Position numbers and translations under genes: made by a program
Part shown: positions 35,698 to 44,380 of the stretch, piece by piece
How the letters are laid out: the number at the start of each line of letters is the position of its first letter
Numbering within the stretch: position 1 is the first letter of the stretch
Source of the DNA: a virus
Direction: 5' to 3' (one strand)
Virus record (IMG/VR): IMGVR_UViG_3300009168_000004
Location: 1 to 64,000 of that record
DNA: 64,000 nt
The notes under the pieces: model-generated
Databases searched by the model: none
What the model was told of the DNA's origin: nothing
What the model saw: only the letters and a program-made list of their open reading frames with translations

Positions 35698-36663
35698 TCA
35701 GCTCGGCTCGTCCCCGGAGATGCCGTCCAGGTAGCGAACAGCGCCCGGACGCCGGATCTCGAGGCCGGCGACGCGGAAGATGCCGGGGATGTCGTACACC
35801 AGGGGTCCGGTCTGCCACACGGGCAGGAAGCGATGCGGCATGGGAATGTGCATCTTGAGCACAGCCGGATCGCGGCGATACGCGACCATGCGGCCCGTCC
35901 CGCCAGTGCCCGCGTCTTCCAGTCCGCGGACGGCGCGGATGATGATCGGCCGGCCGGTCTGGAAGCTCACGATGTTCTTCGACGCGACGAAGTCCAGGAT
36001 CGTGAGGGTCGTGTCGGGGACGCGCTTCGACACCAGGATGGTCATGGCCTCACCCGGCAGGAGCAGCGTGTCCGCGTATTCGATCTGGGCTGAGCTGGTC
36101 CACATGCCAGTGAGGATGGCGTTGATGTCCGCCATGATCTCGTCGGCAGTCTTCGAGTCCCAGTCCGTCGAGCCCTCGGCGCCCTCGGCTGCCTGCACCG
36201 TGGTGATGCCAGGGTAGTCGATGATGCCGTGGAAGTTCTTGTCGCTCATGCCCCGGAGGGCAAGGTTGTCCACGAACTCCTCGTAGGCCCTGCGGGCTGC
36301 GGAGGCGCGCTCGGTGGTCAGGTTCGTGCCGGGGACCATCATGGCCTGGCCGAGCTCCTGCAGCGAGTATCGGTATCCGATGTCGGCCATCTCAACGCCC
36401 ACTTCGAACTGCGAGCGTTCGACGTCTGCGATGTGGATGTCCTTCGCGAGGTGGTGGAACCATCCCGCCTTGCCGACCTTGTCGCTCGAGAAGTACGTGA
36501 TCGACTTGGCCCACTCGTTGGCTGCCGTGTCGACCGGGATGAGCGTCGGATACTGTATCTCCGGATACTGGACCTCGACGACTTGGGGTTCGATGTAAGA
36601 CGTCTGCGACACCAGGAAGCCGAGGGCCTGCTGTGCCGCATCCGCCGAGTAGATATTGAACAT
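35698..36663 (-). CDS. major capsid protein (DUF2184, HK97-fold type)
   Basis: 321-residue major capsid protein resembling the DUF2184 group: MFNIYSADAAQQALGFLVSQ start, SITYFSSDKVGKAGWFHHLA, then the spine-helix segment RASAARRAYEEFVDNLALRG and the terminal YDIPGIFRVAGLEIRRPGAV. Length is as expected for this group, without an N-terminal scaffold domain. It assembles the icosahedral head. Gene order scaffold/protease, cement, capsid supports it. Start ATG 36663. Confidence 0.8.
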   Translation of the reverse strand: MFNIYSADAAQQALGFLVSQTSYIEPQVVEVQYPEIQYPTLIPVDTAANEWAKSITYFSSDKVGKAGWFHHLAKDIHIADVERSQFEVGVEMADIGYRYSLQELGQAMMVPGTNLTTERASAARRAYEEFVDNLALRGMSDKNFHGIIDYPGITTVQAAEGAEGSTDWDSKTADEIMADINAILTGMWTSSAQIEYADTLLLPGEAMTILVSKRVPDTTLTILDFVASKNIVSFQTGRPIIIRAVRGLEDAGTGGTGRMVAYRRDPAVLKMHIPMPHRFLPVWQTGPLVYDIPGIFRVAGLEIRRPGAVRYLDGISGDEPS

Positions 36664-36708
36664 TGAATGCTCCGGTTGGGGTTCTGCTTGTTTGCGGATG
36701 GCGACCAG

Positions 36709-36726
36709 GAGGAGCTCGCGCTCCTC
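36709..36726 (-). terminator. GCGA-capped hairpin between cement and capsid genes
   Basis: On the minus strand GAGGAGC-GCGA-GCTCCTC forms a 7-bp stem with a GNRA-type loop. It has no U-run; perhaps an mRNA-processing or stability element before the highly expressed capsid gene. Confidence 0.45.
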
Positions 36727-36742
36727 TCAGTCTCCGATGGGG

Positions 36743-37231
36743 TCAGACGCCGTCGTTCTTCTCGAGGCCAGGGAAGTAGGCGATCGCACGCCCGTTCACC
36801 AAGGCACTGGTCTCCCAGCGGGCACCCTTGAGCGGACCGACGCCGCCGGTGTTCGAGAAGATGCCGGTGGTGCCGTCGAAGTGGACGGGGTCGCCAGCGT
36901 TGACCGCGACTGCAGGCTCGAGCCACATCATGCCGCGGCGGAGGACGCCGACGTTCTGATAGCGCTCGTACTTGTCGGGGTCGGTGGCGTAGGAGTTACG
37001 CATCGTGATGTCGCGGATGGACGCGCCGCGATAGAGGGCCAAGTCACCGCCGAGGATGACTGCGTTGTCGCCGAACGTGGCGATGGTCCCGCGGCTGACT
37101 GCCCGCCCGAACGGGATGCCCGTCTCGGGTTCGCAGTTCCCGGTGAACGCATCGGTCACGTCGTAGGAGCCGTGAACCGTACCCGGACCAGGCGGGCGAA
37201 TGGTCTCGACGTATTCAGTCTGGATGGGCAT
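36743..37231 (-). CDS. capsid cement/decoration protein (gp24-like)
   Basis: 162-residue structural cement protein: MPIQTEYVETIRPPGPGTVH start, then FGRAVSRGTIATFGDNAVIL, a middle with IRDITMRNSYATD, and a DGTTGIFSNT region. Members of this family lock capsomers from outside. It precedes the capsid gene and follows the protease/scaffold gene, as is usual. Start ATG 37231. Confidence 0.7.
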   Translation of the reverse strand: MPIQTEYVETIRPPGPGTVHGSYDVTDAFTGNCEPETGIPFGRAVSRGTIATFGDNAVILGGDLALYRGASIRDITMRNSYATDPDKYERYQNVGVLRRGMMWLEPAVAVNAGDPVHFDGTTGIFSNTGGVGPLKGARWETSALVNGRAIAYFPGLEKNDGV

Positions 37232-37282
37232 TATAGATTTCTCCGGTTGGATTTGTCTTGGTAGTTCTTCGGAGCCATCACC

Positions 37283-37300
37283 CGTCAGCCGAAGCTGACG
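37283..37300 (-). terminator. UUCG-type hairpin
   Basis: On the minus strand CGTCAGC-TTCG-GCTGACG: 7-bp stem, stable UUCG tetraloop, no U-run, between protease/scaffold and cement genes. Probably an mRNA-stability element separating differently expressed genes. Confidence 0.5.
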
Positions 37301-37321
37301 AGATCAAGCCGCCGGTCTTGT

Positions 37322-38545
37322 TCAGGCAGTTCCCTGCGGTGTCTTCCAAGCGTTCTGCATGCGGTTGTTGTAGTCGCTGTAGGACTTCTCTGCAGCCGCC
37401 CGGTCGCCCAGGACCGGCTGGCTGCCGCCGGTGAAGGCCGCCCTGGCGACATCGACTGCGCGGTTGGTGTCGACCGCCTTGACGCTTGCCGTGAGGGTGG
37501 CAAACGACGTGGCAACCTGCTCGTCGGTCCAGCCCTTGGCGACATCCTTGAGCGCGTGGTCGACGACCTGCCGGCGGATCTCCCCGTCGGTCTTGCCGTC
37601 CACCACCAGCTTGTCGCCGAGGATTGCAGCGGCCTTGCCCATGCAGATCGTGCGGTCGGCAACGAGCTGATCGAGCTGCTGCGGGGTCAGCTTGGCGCTG
37701 TCGAGCTGGCTCTTCAGCGTTGCGTTCTCCGCCGTTAGGGTGTCCTTGTCCTTCGACAGGGTGGTGACCTGGGCAGTCATGTCGGTGACCTGCTTGTTCA
37801 GGCTATCCGACACGCTCTTGTGCGTGGCCTCGAGCGCCTTCACCTGGTTGGCGGCGTTGTCGAGGGCGCGCTGCACGACTTGGATCGTCGTGTCGGTCAT
37901 CTCGCAGGTGATGCCGTCCACGGTCATTGTGCGCAGGTTCATTTGGTCTCTCCGGGTTGGGGGTGGTTCAGGCTCAGCGTCTTCGACGCCGAATGGCAGT
38001 TCGTCCCCGACGGATAGCCTGGCTCCGCCGCGGGCCGCTTTCACGAGGGCGATGTGGTTCGCCCGGATGTTGCGTTGGATGGCGTCGTAAGCCTCGCCGG
38101 TCGGCGTGGTGCCGGACGCAACCTCGATGTCGCACGAATACCCGACGGAGAGCTGTCGCTTGCCAGCCTCGATCGCCTTGACGGCGGACGAGTCCATGAA
38201 CAGCATCGGGACGCGGACGTATTCTTGATCTCGGAGGACGTCGCCGTCGCTCTGGCCGACCGCGTACTCGCTCCAGTTTTCGGAGGTGACCTCGACCTTC
38301 GGGTGGTCGTTGGTCAGGGGGCGGTGGGCGAGGGACGCCATCGCGTCCTTGTGGAAGACTTCGCTCTCAGGCCGGTAGACCCGGACGACGTCCTTGTCCG
38401 CCAGCTCGCCACCAATCTCCTTGCCGAGATAGAGTTGAATGCCGGTGCGCGAAACGCGGGGAGCAGCCGCCAGATAGCCCCCGGCCTTCTTGGACATGTG
38501 GGCGGCGTCGAAGGACAGCCGGTCGTACAGGTTCAGCTTGATCAT
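37322..38545 (-). CDS. head maturation protease with fused scaffold (DUF2213 type)
   Basis: 407-residue protein. The N-terminal 1-190 region matches the DUF2213 prohead protease group: MIKLNLYDRLSFDAAHM, VYRPESEVFHKDAMASLAHR, PLTNDHPKVEVTSENWSEY, later LSVGYSCDIEVASGTT and NHIALVKAARGG; the likely catalytic His is in the LAHRPLTNDHP area. Residues 205-407 are a coiled-coil scaffold (ALEATHKSVSDSLNKQVTDM). An internal ATG at about 37941 could give scaffold alone. It clears the scaffold and matures the capsid. Start ATG 38545 with AAGGAGG upstream. Confidence 0.75.
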   Translation of the reverse strand: MIKLNLYDRLSFDAAHMSKKAGGYLAAAPRVSRTGIQLYLGKEIGGELADKDVVRVYRPESEVFHKDAMASLAHRPLTNDHPKVEVTSENWSEYAVGQSDGDVLRDQEYVRVPMLFMDSSAVKAIEAGKRQLSVGYSCDIEVASGTTPTGEAYDAIQRNIRANHIALVKAARGGARLSVGDELPFGVEDAEPEPPPTRRDQMNLRTMTVDGITCEMTDTTIQVVQRALDNAANQVKALEATHKSVSDSLNKQVTDMTAQVTTLSKDKDTLTAENATLKSQLDSAKLTPQQLDQLVADRTICMGKAAAILGDKLVVDGKTDGEIRRQVVDHALKDVAKGWTDEQVATSFATLTASVKAVDTNRAVDVARAAFTGGSQPVLGDRAAAEKSYSDYNNRMQNAWKTPQGTA

Positions 38546-38570
38546 GCAGCCTCCTTGCGGAGGCCAGGGA

Positions 38571-39305
38571 TCAGGGCCTCCAGTACCGCGAGACCCAGTA
38601 GTCTTCGCGGATGGTCTCGACCTGCCAGGGCTTCCGTCTGCCGTTGAAGAACATGATGCAGGTCCGCTTCGAGATCTCGCGGAGCTTGCGATAGTCGACC
38701 GAGTAGGAGGCCACCGTCGGATAGGTGAAGCCGTCGCACCCTTCGAGACCAACCAGGTTCATGCTCAGCCACGACTGGTCGGAGCCGAGCCACTTCTTCT
38801 TGAACGTCTGAGCTGGGCTGGTGGCCGGGTCGAACTTGGACCAGATGAAGTCGAGGTCTCCGGCTGTGAACATCTGCAGCGAGCCGTTGAAGACCTTCGG
38901 ATGGTGGGCACCCGCGCAGGCCCAGCCCATGAAGCGGAACTTCTCCGTGGACTCGATCATCGGGGTGATGTCGCGCATGATGATCGCGTCCAGGTCGATC
39001 CCCATGATGCGGTGCCCGTCCCGGATCTTCATCTGAAACTGGGTGGCCGGATCGTACAGCTTGAGCCGCCTGTAGCACGACGGCAAATTTCTTTTTGTGG
39101 CGTTGGCCAGGTCTGCACCGTCCGACCACAAGGGATGCGTCTCGCAGGCGAGACCAGTCGGATCGTCCGTGACGCAGACGATGCGATGGGGCACCTTCAC
39201 GTTGGCCTGCAGAGCCTTGACCATCGCGTTTACGTGCACAGCGGAGTAGGTCGCTCGGACTGGGTTCTTCCAGTCGGTCCACTTCCAGAGGACTATGTGC
39301 AGCAT
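38571..39305 (-). CDS. glycosyltransferase-like protein (GT-A, DxD) 1
   Basis: 244-residue putative glycosyltransferase with a GT-A layout: a first strand MLHIVLWKWTDWKN, VPHRIVCVTDDPTG, then the metal-binding DxD in GIDLDAIIMRDITP and a late SMNLVGLEGCDGF strand. The pattern resembles GT8-like enzymes that move a sugar from a nucleotide donor; donor and acceptor are unknown. Its start overlaps the next transferase (39305). It is part of the inserted modification cassette. Confidence 0.6.
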   Translation of the reverse strand: MLHIVLWKWTDWKNPVRATYSAVHVNAMVKALQANVKVPHRIVCVTDDPTGLACETHPLWSDGADLANATKRNLPSCYRRLKLYDPATQFQMKIRDGHRIMGIDLDAIIMRDITPMIESTEKFRFMGWACAGAHHPKVFNGSLQMFTAGDLDFIWSKFDPATSPAQTFKKKWLGSDQSWLSMNLVGLEGCDGFTYPTVASYSVDYRKLREISKRTCIMFFNGRRKPWQVETIREDYWVSRYWRP

Positions 39306-40030
39306 CAGAGGACCCGCACCCACTCGAAGCGAACAGGATTGACAGCGCGATACGGACCAGAGCCGATCTTGGCGCGGAGGACAGGGTTGCGGCGAGCGTG
39401 CCACTGCGTGTCCTTGCGTCCCCAATCCTTGGTGTTGGCGTCGAAGATGTCATCGGCCCGGAAGACTATCGTCGAAAACGCCTTGGTCGGCATTTCGATG
39501 AGGCCGGCGCCCTTAGCGCAGCGGCGGAAGTTTCCGTCTGACCCGTAGTGCCCAGCGAAGTCTTCGTCGTACCCGCCCATCGACCAGAAGTCTTCAGCTC
39601 GCATCAGGTAGCTGTTCGGATGCGGCCGTTCGAGCGAGGTACCGTTCGTGAGCACCTGGTTCGGCATGTAATATGTTCCCGATCGGACGTCCATCTGGAA
39701 AATACTCAGGAGCTGGTCCCGCGGGACCAGGTGATCCATGTCCGTCAGGAACGCCCACTCGGTCTCAACGTTCTGCATTGCCAGGTTGCGAGCCCCGTCC
39801 TGGTTCCAAGGAATGTTGGGCACCACCCGGTAGAGTTTGGTTCCTATAGGGCTTTGCTGCCCCCACTGCCAGATCGCCGTAGCGGCATCCCACCGGGGGC
39901 TCCCGTCGTCCACCAGCACGACCTTCACCCGATCCTGGAGCACCGGAGGGTAGGCTGCCCACTCGTCCAGGTGACGCTTCAGCATGTTGGGGTTGTCGTA
40001 GTAGGCCAGCACCAGGGTCAGGTCCTTCAT
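39305..40030 (-). CDS. family 2 glycosyltransferase
   Basis: 241-residue GT-A glycosyltransferase, family 2 type: MKDLTLVLAYYDNPNMLKRH, VKVVLVDDGSPR (nucleotide-sugar site), and the DxD as FLTDMDHLVPRDQL, with the acceptor-side WSMGGYDEDFAGHYGSDGNF. It transfers a sugar to an unknown acceptor, possibly a virion protein or host-surface glycan. Start ATG 40030. Confidence 0.75.
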   Translation of the reverse strand: MKDLTLVLAYYDNPNMLKRHLDEWAAYPPVLQDRVKVVLVDDGSPRWDAATAIWQWGQQSPIGTKLYRVVPNIPWNQDGARNLAMQNVETEWAFLTDMDHLVPRDQLLSIFQMDVRSGTYYMPNQVLTNGTSLERPHPNSYLMRAEDFWSMGGYDEDFAGHYGSDGNFRRCAKGAGLIEMPTKAFSTIVFRADDIFDANTKDWGRKDTQWHARRNPVLRAKIGSGPYRAVNPVRFEWVRVL

Positions 40031-40758
40031 GGCTTTCCCCTGCTCGGCCAGGCGTCGCCCGTCCAGTACTTCGTTGTCAGTTCAAACCTGTCCGGAGGGT
40101 ATCCAAGAGACGAGTTGGCCTCCCCGAGGGTGTGGTTGACCAGGCACGGGACCCGCCAGAACATCGTCAGCCCGATCGCCTGGAAGCACGCGGAGACGAT
40201 GCCGTCCACGTTCTTGTCCCAGTGCTTCGGCCCCTCCAGGTAGTTGTGGAGCTCAGCCGAGTCGAGCAGCGCATGCGCGGACGCACGCGACAGGACCAGG
40301 CACTGGGCTCCCCACATCTTGAAGCCAATCTGCATCCCATGCGAGTGGATGCCGTCCCGGAGTCTGCTGGTGCTCTCAGCCTTCTCGCACATCTTGGACA
40401 TCCGGATGGGCAGGTACAGCGAGAGGCAGCCGAACCCCTCCCAGGTCTGGATGTTGAACAGGTCGTCGCGCAGAGCCCTGTGGGAGTTCTTCGCCCACAG
40501 GATGTCGTCCTCGCACACCATGAGGAACGGCTCCTGGGTAATTTCGACCAGGGTCCGCAGAGCCTTGAGCCAGTTGCGCAGGTTCCCCAGGAGCGGCACG
40601 TTTCTGCGAACGTACATGTTCTCGTCGAGCCGGCAGTCGACGGAGCCGTCGGAGAAGATGCGGATGTCCTGGTCGAAGCCCGCATCCCGCATCGAGGCGA
40701 GCGACCGCTCCAGCGTCAGGACTGGCCGGGGCGCAGTGATGTAGGCGATCGCTATCAT
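40027..40758 (-). CDS. glycosyltransferase-like protein (GT-A) 3
   Basis: 243-residue protein with the GT-A pattern of the same cassette: MIAIAYITAPRPVLTLERSL, an IRIFSDGSVDCRLDE strand, EPFLMVCEDDILWAKNSH with an EDD metal site. Similarity to GT25 or related families is only by layout. It overlaps both neighbours by ATGA. Function in the cassette is inferred from company. Confidence 0.6.
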   Translation of the reverse strand: MIAIAYITAPRPVLTLERSLASMRDAGFDQDIRIFSDGSVDCRLDENMYVRRNVPLLGNLRNWLKALRTLVEITQEPFLMVCEDDILWAKNSHRALRDDLFNIQTWEGFGCLSLYLPIRMSKMCEKAESTSRLRDGIHSHGMQIGFKMWGAQCLVLSRASAHALLDSAELHNYLEGPKHWDKNVDGIVSACFQAIGLTMFWRVPCLVNHTLGEANSSLGYPPDRFELTTKYWTGDAWPSRGKP

Positions 40759-40898
40759 GAGTCATCGCCAAACCGGGCCAGCAGCGTCCGCCACAGGAGC
40801 TCCCACTGGCTCCGGCTCGTCCACGAGGGCCTGTCGATCCGGCACCCCTCGAAGACGACGTAGTCCAGATAGATGTCGACCGACGGGCGATCGGTCAC
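40755..40898 (-). CDS. very small protein, 47 aa
   Basis: 47-codon gene from GTG 40898 (overlapping the methyltransferase stop, GTGA) to the TGA at 40755 (overlapping the next ATG). The product is MTDRPSVDIYLDYVVF through WTSRSQWELLWRTLL. The tight overlaps on both sides make it a likely real gene. No function known. Confidence 0.5.
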   Translation of the reverse strand: MTDRPSVDIYLDYVVFEGCRIDRPSWTSRSQWELLWRTLLARFGDDS

Positions 40899-41488
40899 AG
40901 CTGGACCCACCAGTGGGCGACAGACATGAGGTAGTCCTTGGTGGGGCGCTTCACCTCAGCCTGCACCCGATCGCCGAACGCTTCGTGGACGGCCTTGTGC
41001 ACCCCAGGCCACAGGTAGTCGTCGCCGGACATGACCGCCCCATCCCTCATCAGGGGCAGGTAGTCGGCGATGTCCTGCTGCACGGCTTCGTAGGTGTGCA
41101 GCCCGTCGATCATGATGTAGTCGATGGACTTCGGCTCGAACAGGACCCGCGCGTCGTGGGAGTACAGCCGGTGGGGCATGATCACAGAGCTGACCGGCTT
41201 GGTGTTATCGTTGAAGACCTCGAGGGCATCCCTGCCCCTCAGGAGGGCAAAAAACTCGGTGTGCTTCAGATCGCCCCCGCCGTCGGTCCAGGGGTCGATG
41301 CAGTGCAGGGTGATGGGCTTGCCGGAGTTCAGGATCTCCACAGCCATGAACGCCGCCGACCGCCCCATCCACGATCCTATCTCCACGAAGGTGGAGGGTC
41401 GGTCCTGCGGGGCGCGCTGCACGGCGTCGACGTAGAGCTGGATGAACGACGCCCATCCGTGAATGCTCTTGTAAAAGTGTTCCATCAC
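40895..41488 (-). CDS. class I SAM-dependent methyltransferase
   Basis: 197-residue methyltransferase of the Methyltransf_24 type: motif I TFVEIGSWMGRSAAF (SAM binding), ITLHCIDPWTD (acidic motif II), and IDYIMIDGLHTYEAVQQDIA followed by DGAVMSGDDY (post-II and III). The family often modifies small molecules or sugars, which suits a glycan-modifying cassette. Start ATG 41488. Confidence 0.75.
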   Translation of the reverse strand: MMEHFYKSIHGWASFIQLYVDAVQRAPQDRPSTFVEIGSWMGRSAAFMAVEILNSGKPITLHCIDPWTDGGGDLKHTEFFALLRGRDALEVFNDNTKPVSSVIMPHRLYSHDARVLFEPKSIDYIMIDGLHTYEAVQQDIADYLPLMRDGAVMSGDDYLWPGVHKAVHEAFGDRVQAEVKRPTKDYLMSVAHWWVQL

Positions 41489-41718
41489 TGCGGATGTCCT
41501 TTGTTCAGGTTGGGGCGAGCGAGGAGGTCGTCGGCGTCAGAGAGGCCCGCCTTGATCACTCGCCTGAGGTCGAACGGCCAGGTCAGGACGGCGAAGATGC
41601 TGGTCTGCCTGTCCTCCAGGAAGAAGCGGTTCAACGGCTCAGCCAGCAAGAGAACGTAGACCCCAGTCAAGAGATAGCACGTCACCACGCCGAGGATGAA
41701 GTAAGCTGCGTATTCCAT
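41485..41718 (-). CDS. single-pass membrane protein, 77 aa
   Basis: 77-residue protein with one hydrophobic N-terminal helix (AAYFILGVVTCYLLTGVYVL) and a charged tail. ATG 41718 is chosen for its AAGGA seven bases upstream. It lies between the ATP-grasp ligase and the methyltransferase; perhaps it an anchors a modification complex, but this is inference only. Confidence 0.5.
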   Translation of the reverse strand: MEYAAYFILGVVTCYLLTGVYVLLLAEPLNRFFLEDRQTSIFAVLTWPFDLRRVIKAGLSDADDLLARPNLNKGHPQ

Positions 41719-41731
41719 CTGCATTCCTTTC

Positions 41732-42814
41732 TTACGAGTCGAAGGTGCCTTGCTCAATCTCGTTGACCAGGACCGCCCAGGCGTCCCGGCCAACCTTTCC
41801 CGTTGGCTTCCATTCACCATCTGTTCTGGCGAAGAACGCGCAGTCGACGTAGCCGCCCATCGTCCATCCGACGGTGGTCTCGAGGATGTACCAGCGAGTC
41901 TCGTCGCGAACCATGTCGACGGCCGCCCACTTCATCCGCTCGACCTCGAAGAAGCGGTCAGAGTAGTCGAGGGCGGACCGGACCTCGTCATCTGCGTCGA
42001 CGACGCTCTGGAAGTTCCGGCTGCCCGAAGCCATCGGCCTGTCCGTCCGGTTGAACCTCCGCAGGACCAGGCGCTGCCTGCCGATCCCGACGACCCGGAC
42101 GTCGTGGTCGTTCTCCGGGATGAAGCGCTGCCACAAGAGGTAGCCAAGCTGGGCCAGGTCGTAGTGCATCGGGATGCCCCGGTCGCTGAACGCCGCCCTG
42201 ACCTCGGCCATCGCCTCCTGGTAGCTGTTGATCATGCGGACGTTGTTCGACGAAGCCCCCTCGGCGGACTTGGAGAGAAACGGGTACGCTGGCTCGTCGT
42301 TGTTCAGATACCCCTTCGCCGCCATCGGCGTGAAGAAGGCCTTGGTCGGCGGCATCCACCGCGCCAAGTGCCTGGCCTGCTCGAGCTTGTCGTCGTACAG
42401 AACCGACGAGCGATAGTCCGGAATGAGCGTGAGCCCGTTGTTGACGCTGAGGTTCTGCATCAGCTTCTTGTGGAGGCGGCGCAGGTTCGGATGGTGGTGC
42501 ATGTGCACGAAGGCGTAGCCCCGGTCCGGCTCGACGGCAGCCTCGAACATGCGGCAGGAGATGCCCCTGCCCCCGCAGGCTTCGTGGAGCCGCTTGCCCC
42601 AGCCCTGCGGATCGTCGTAGGCCCAGACGCTCAACTCCTGTCCCGATGCTGCTCTTCCCAGGATGGCACCCCCAACAGGATTGCTGAGCCCGCGACCAGG
42701 AGGTGAGCTACGATCTCCCAGCCGAACGGAGTGGCGAGCACCGACACGCACAGGCACGTCGCCCCCGCCGACTGGGCGTCCAGCAGCATCCACCGATGCC
42801 ATGTTGTCACTCAC
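41732..42814 (-). CDS. ATP-grasp ligase-like protein
   Basis: 360-residue protein whose C-terminal 230 residues fit an ATP-grasp fold: AYPFLSKSAEGASSNNVRMI (nucleotide-binding loop), LLWQRFIPENDHDVRVVGIG (base/hinge strand), then WYILETTVGWTMGGYVDCAF (metal-binding end, ILE-N/T). ATP-grasp enzymes join carboxylates to amines through acyl phosphates; RimK-like members add amino acids to proteins. GTG 42814 is favoured by GGAGG four bases upstream and the overlap. The N-terminal 65 residues are low-complexity. It stands next to glycosyltransferases inside the head operon. Confidence 0.6.
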   Translation of the reverse strand: MSDNMASVDAAGRPVGGGDVPVRVGARHSVRLGDRSSPPGRGLSNPVGGAILGRAASGQELSVWAYDDPQGWGKRLHEACGGRGISCRMFEAAVEPDRGYAFVHMHHHPNLRRLHKKLMQNLSVNNGLTLIPDYRSSVLYDDKLEQARHLARWMPPTKAFFTPMAAKGYLNNDEPAYPFLSKSAEGASSNNVRMINSYQEAMAEVRAAFSDRGIPMHYDLAQLGYLLWQRFIPENDHDVRVVGIGRQRLVLRRFNRTDRPMASGSRNFQSVVDADDEVRSALDYSDRFFEVERMKWAAVDMVRDETRWYILETTVGWTMGGYVDCAFFARTDGEWKPTGKVGRDAWAVLVNEIEQGTFDS

Positions 42815-43857
42815 AGGTCCTCCGTCGTGAACCGTCGGTCGCGCGCAGGCACGAACACGCATCGGCAGTGCGGGTGCGCGGGGATCAAGCTGCGGGCAAC
42901 GTTGATGCGGTAGGGTCCCTCCTCGGCGATGTCTTCGCACTCCGGGCAGACCTCGTCGTCGCCGGCCGTCAGGACGTTGACGCGCTTCAGCTTCTCGATC
43001 GCCTCCTGCGCCTTCCTGATCCTGCGGACGGTCTCGCGGTGGGGCACCGTGGTCCGGCTGACCTTCGAGCCTGCCCCCGTGTTCGGATTGAACTTCCGCT
43101 TCTTGTCCTCGAAGAACGACACAGCGTCCTGCGCAGGGCGGCGGATCTTCCTGACCTCCGGGATGATGCCGACCTCGGTGACCCCGACGGACTCGTAGGA
43201 CGACAGGCTTCCTTCGTTGAATGTCCGCATGACGATCGTGTCAGCCAGGGCGTCGATGCGGGTTCCGCCCACCTTGTCGATGCGGGAGTACATCGCCCGG
43301 AGCAGGAGGTTCGCATTCTTCTTGGACAAGATCCCGTCGGCTGCAGCCCGAACCAGGTTCTGGCTGACCGCCTCGCTGATGCCCTGCAGCTCCACAAACG
43401 CAGACTGGACGATGGTGTCCACCCTGTCCCTGTGGTTCTCCGGCGACCTGGCGACGTTCAGATCCCGCGTGTTCCTGTCCGCGAACCGCAGCCCCTTCTC
43501 GAAGGCGCGCTCAACGTAGCCTGCCAGATACCGGCCATCGTGCTCGAGGACGTTCTGGGTCAGGGCGGAGTCGACGAACTGCTGGAAGCCCATGATCTTG
43601 GCTGGCCCAGCCGTGACCATGGCCGCGGCTGACATGCCCGAGAAGGCGGTCATGGGCTTCAGCCCGAGCGCGTCGTTGTCGATGATCTGCATCCGCAGCA
43701 GGGCGCGCAGCCGGTTCATGCGGATGGCCATGGCCGATCGCATGGCGGAGCGAATGGTCTTGGTCCCCGACGGGTCTCGGCTGGTCGGCTTGGCGTCCGA
43801 CAGGTAGGTGCAGCAGGAGCACCTGTCGTGGATGACCTCGTTCTTGTACTTCAGCAT
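42811..43857 (-). CDS. phage head morphogenesis protein (Mu gpF / SPP1 gp7-like)
   Basis: 348-residue minor head protein of the Mu F/SPP1 gp7 type: a long helical N-terminus, then the C-terminal metal-binding pattern VLTAGDDEVCPECEDIAEEG, followed by SLIPAHPHCRCVFVPAR. Members bind the portal vertex and take part in head assembly or DNA entry. Start ATG 43857. Gene order after portal and fibres is shifted relative to most phages by the inserted fibre genes. Confidence 0.75.
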   Translation of the reverse strand: MLKYKNEVIHDRCSCCTYLSDAKPTSRDPSGTKTIRSAMRSAMAIRMNRLRALLRMQIIDNDALGLKPMTAFSGMSAAAMVTAGPAKIMGFQQFVDSALTQNVLEHDGRYLAGYVERAFEKGLRFADRNTRDLNVARSPENHRDRVDTIVQSAFVELQGISEAVSQNLVRAAADGILSKKNANLLLRAMYSRIDKVGGTRIDALADTIVMRTFNEGSLSSYESVGVTEVGIIPEVRKIRRPAQDAVSFFEDKKRKFNPNTGAGSKVSRTTVPHRETVRRIRKAQEAIEKLKRVNVLTAGDDEVCPECEDIAEEGPYRINVARSLIPAHPHCRCVFVPARDRRFTTEDL

Positions 43858-43864
43858 CGGTTCC

Positions 43865-44380
43865 TCACTGGAGCAGGAGCAGGTCGTCGTCCAGGACCAC
43901 CGCGTCGACGAAGTCCACGGTGATCCGGAACCGATCCGGCCTCTCGGTCGGCATGGCTGTCAGTTGCACGCGCTTGCCGGCGTGCGGGGAGGGCTCCGGG
44001 ATCAGGGTGGGGATTATCACCGATCCCCCGATCGGCAGCACCAGCGGGCTCCGCACGTGCTCTGGGACGGGTGTCTGCTCGGGTCCCTTGTGGGGATGGA
44101 CGTAGAAGGAGAACACGTCGGGCAGCTCCCGAACGTGGAGCTCCAGACTCCGGGGACGAAGCGTCCGCCAGCCGAGACCTCCCCCCGTCCCGAACCGGAC
44201 GGGAGGAGCAGCCGGCACCGTGAGCTCGAACGCGAAGACGTCAGGGGCCTCGGTGACCTCGAACGAAAGTCCGACGCCAGAGACGCCGTCGGGGGCAAAC
44301 GACAGCTTGAACCAGGCCGGAGCGGTCCCCCTGGGGAACCACCCGGATGGGCTCAGGAGCCGGTTGTAGAACTCACGCAT
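43865..44380 (-). CDS. hypothetical structural protein, 171 aa
   Basis: 171-residue beta-rich protein (MREFYNRLLSPSGWFPRGTA), with Pro-rich segments. It lies between the head morphogenesis and spike genes. No family is recognised. The start overlaps the next gene by 8 bases (44373-44380). Confidence 0.5.
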   Translation of the reverse strand: MREFYNRLLSPSGWFPRGTAPAWFKLSFAPDGVSGVGLSFEVTEAPDVFAFELTVPAAPPVRFGTGGGLGWRTLRPRSLELHVRELPDVFSFYVHPHKGPEQTPVPEHVRSPLVLPIGGSVIIPTLIPEPSPHAGKRVQLTAMPTERPDRFRITVDFVDAVVLDDDLLLLQ

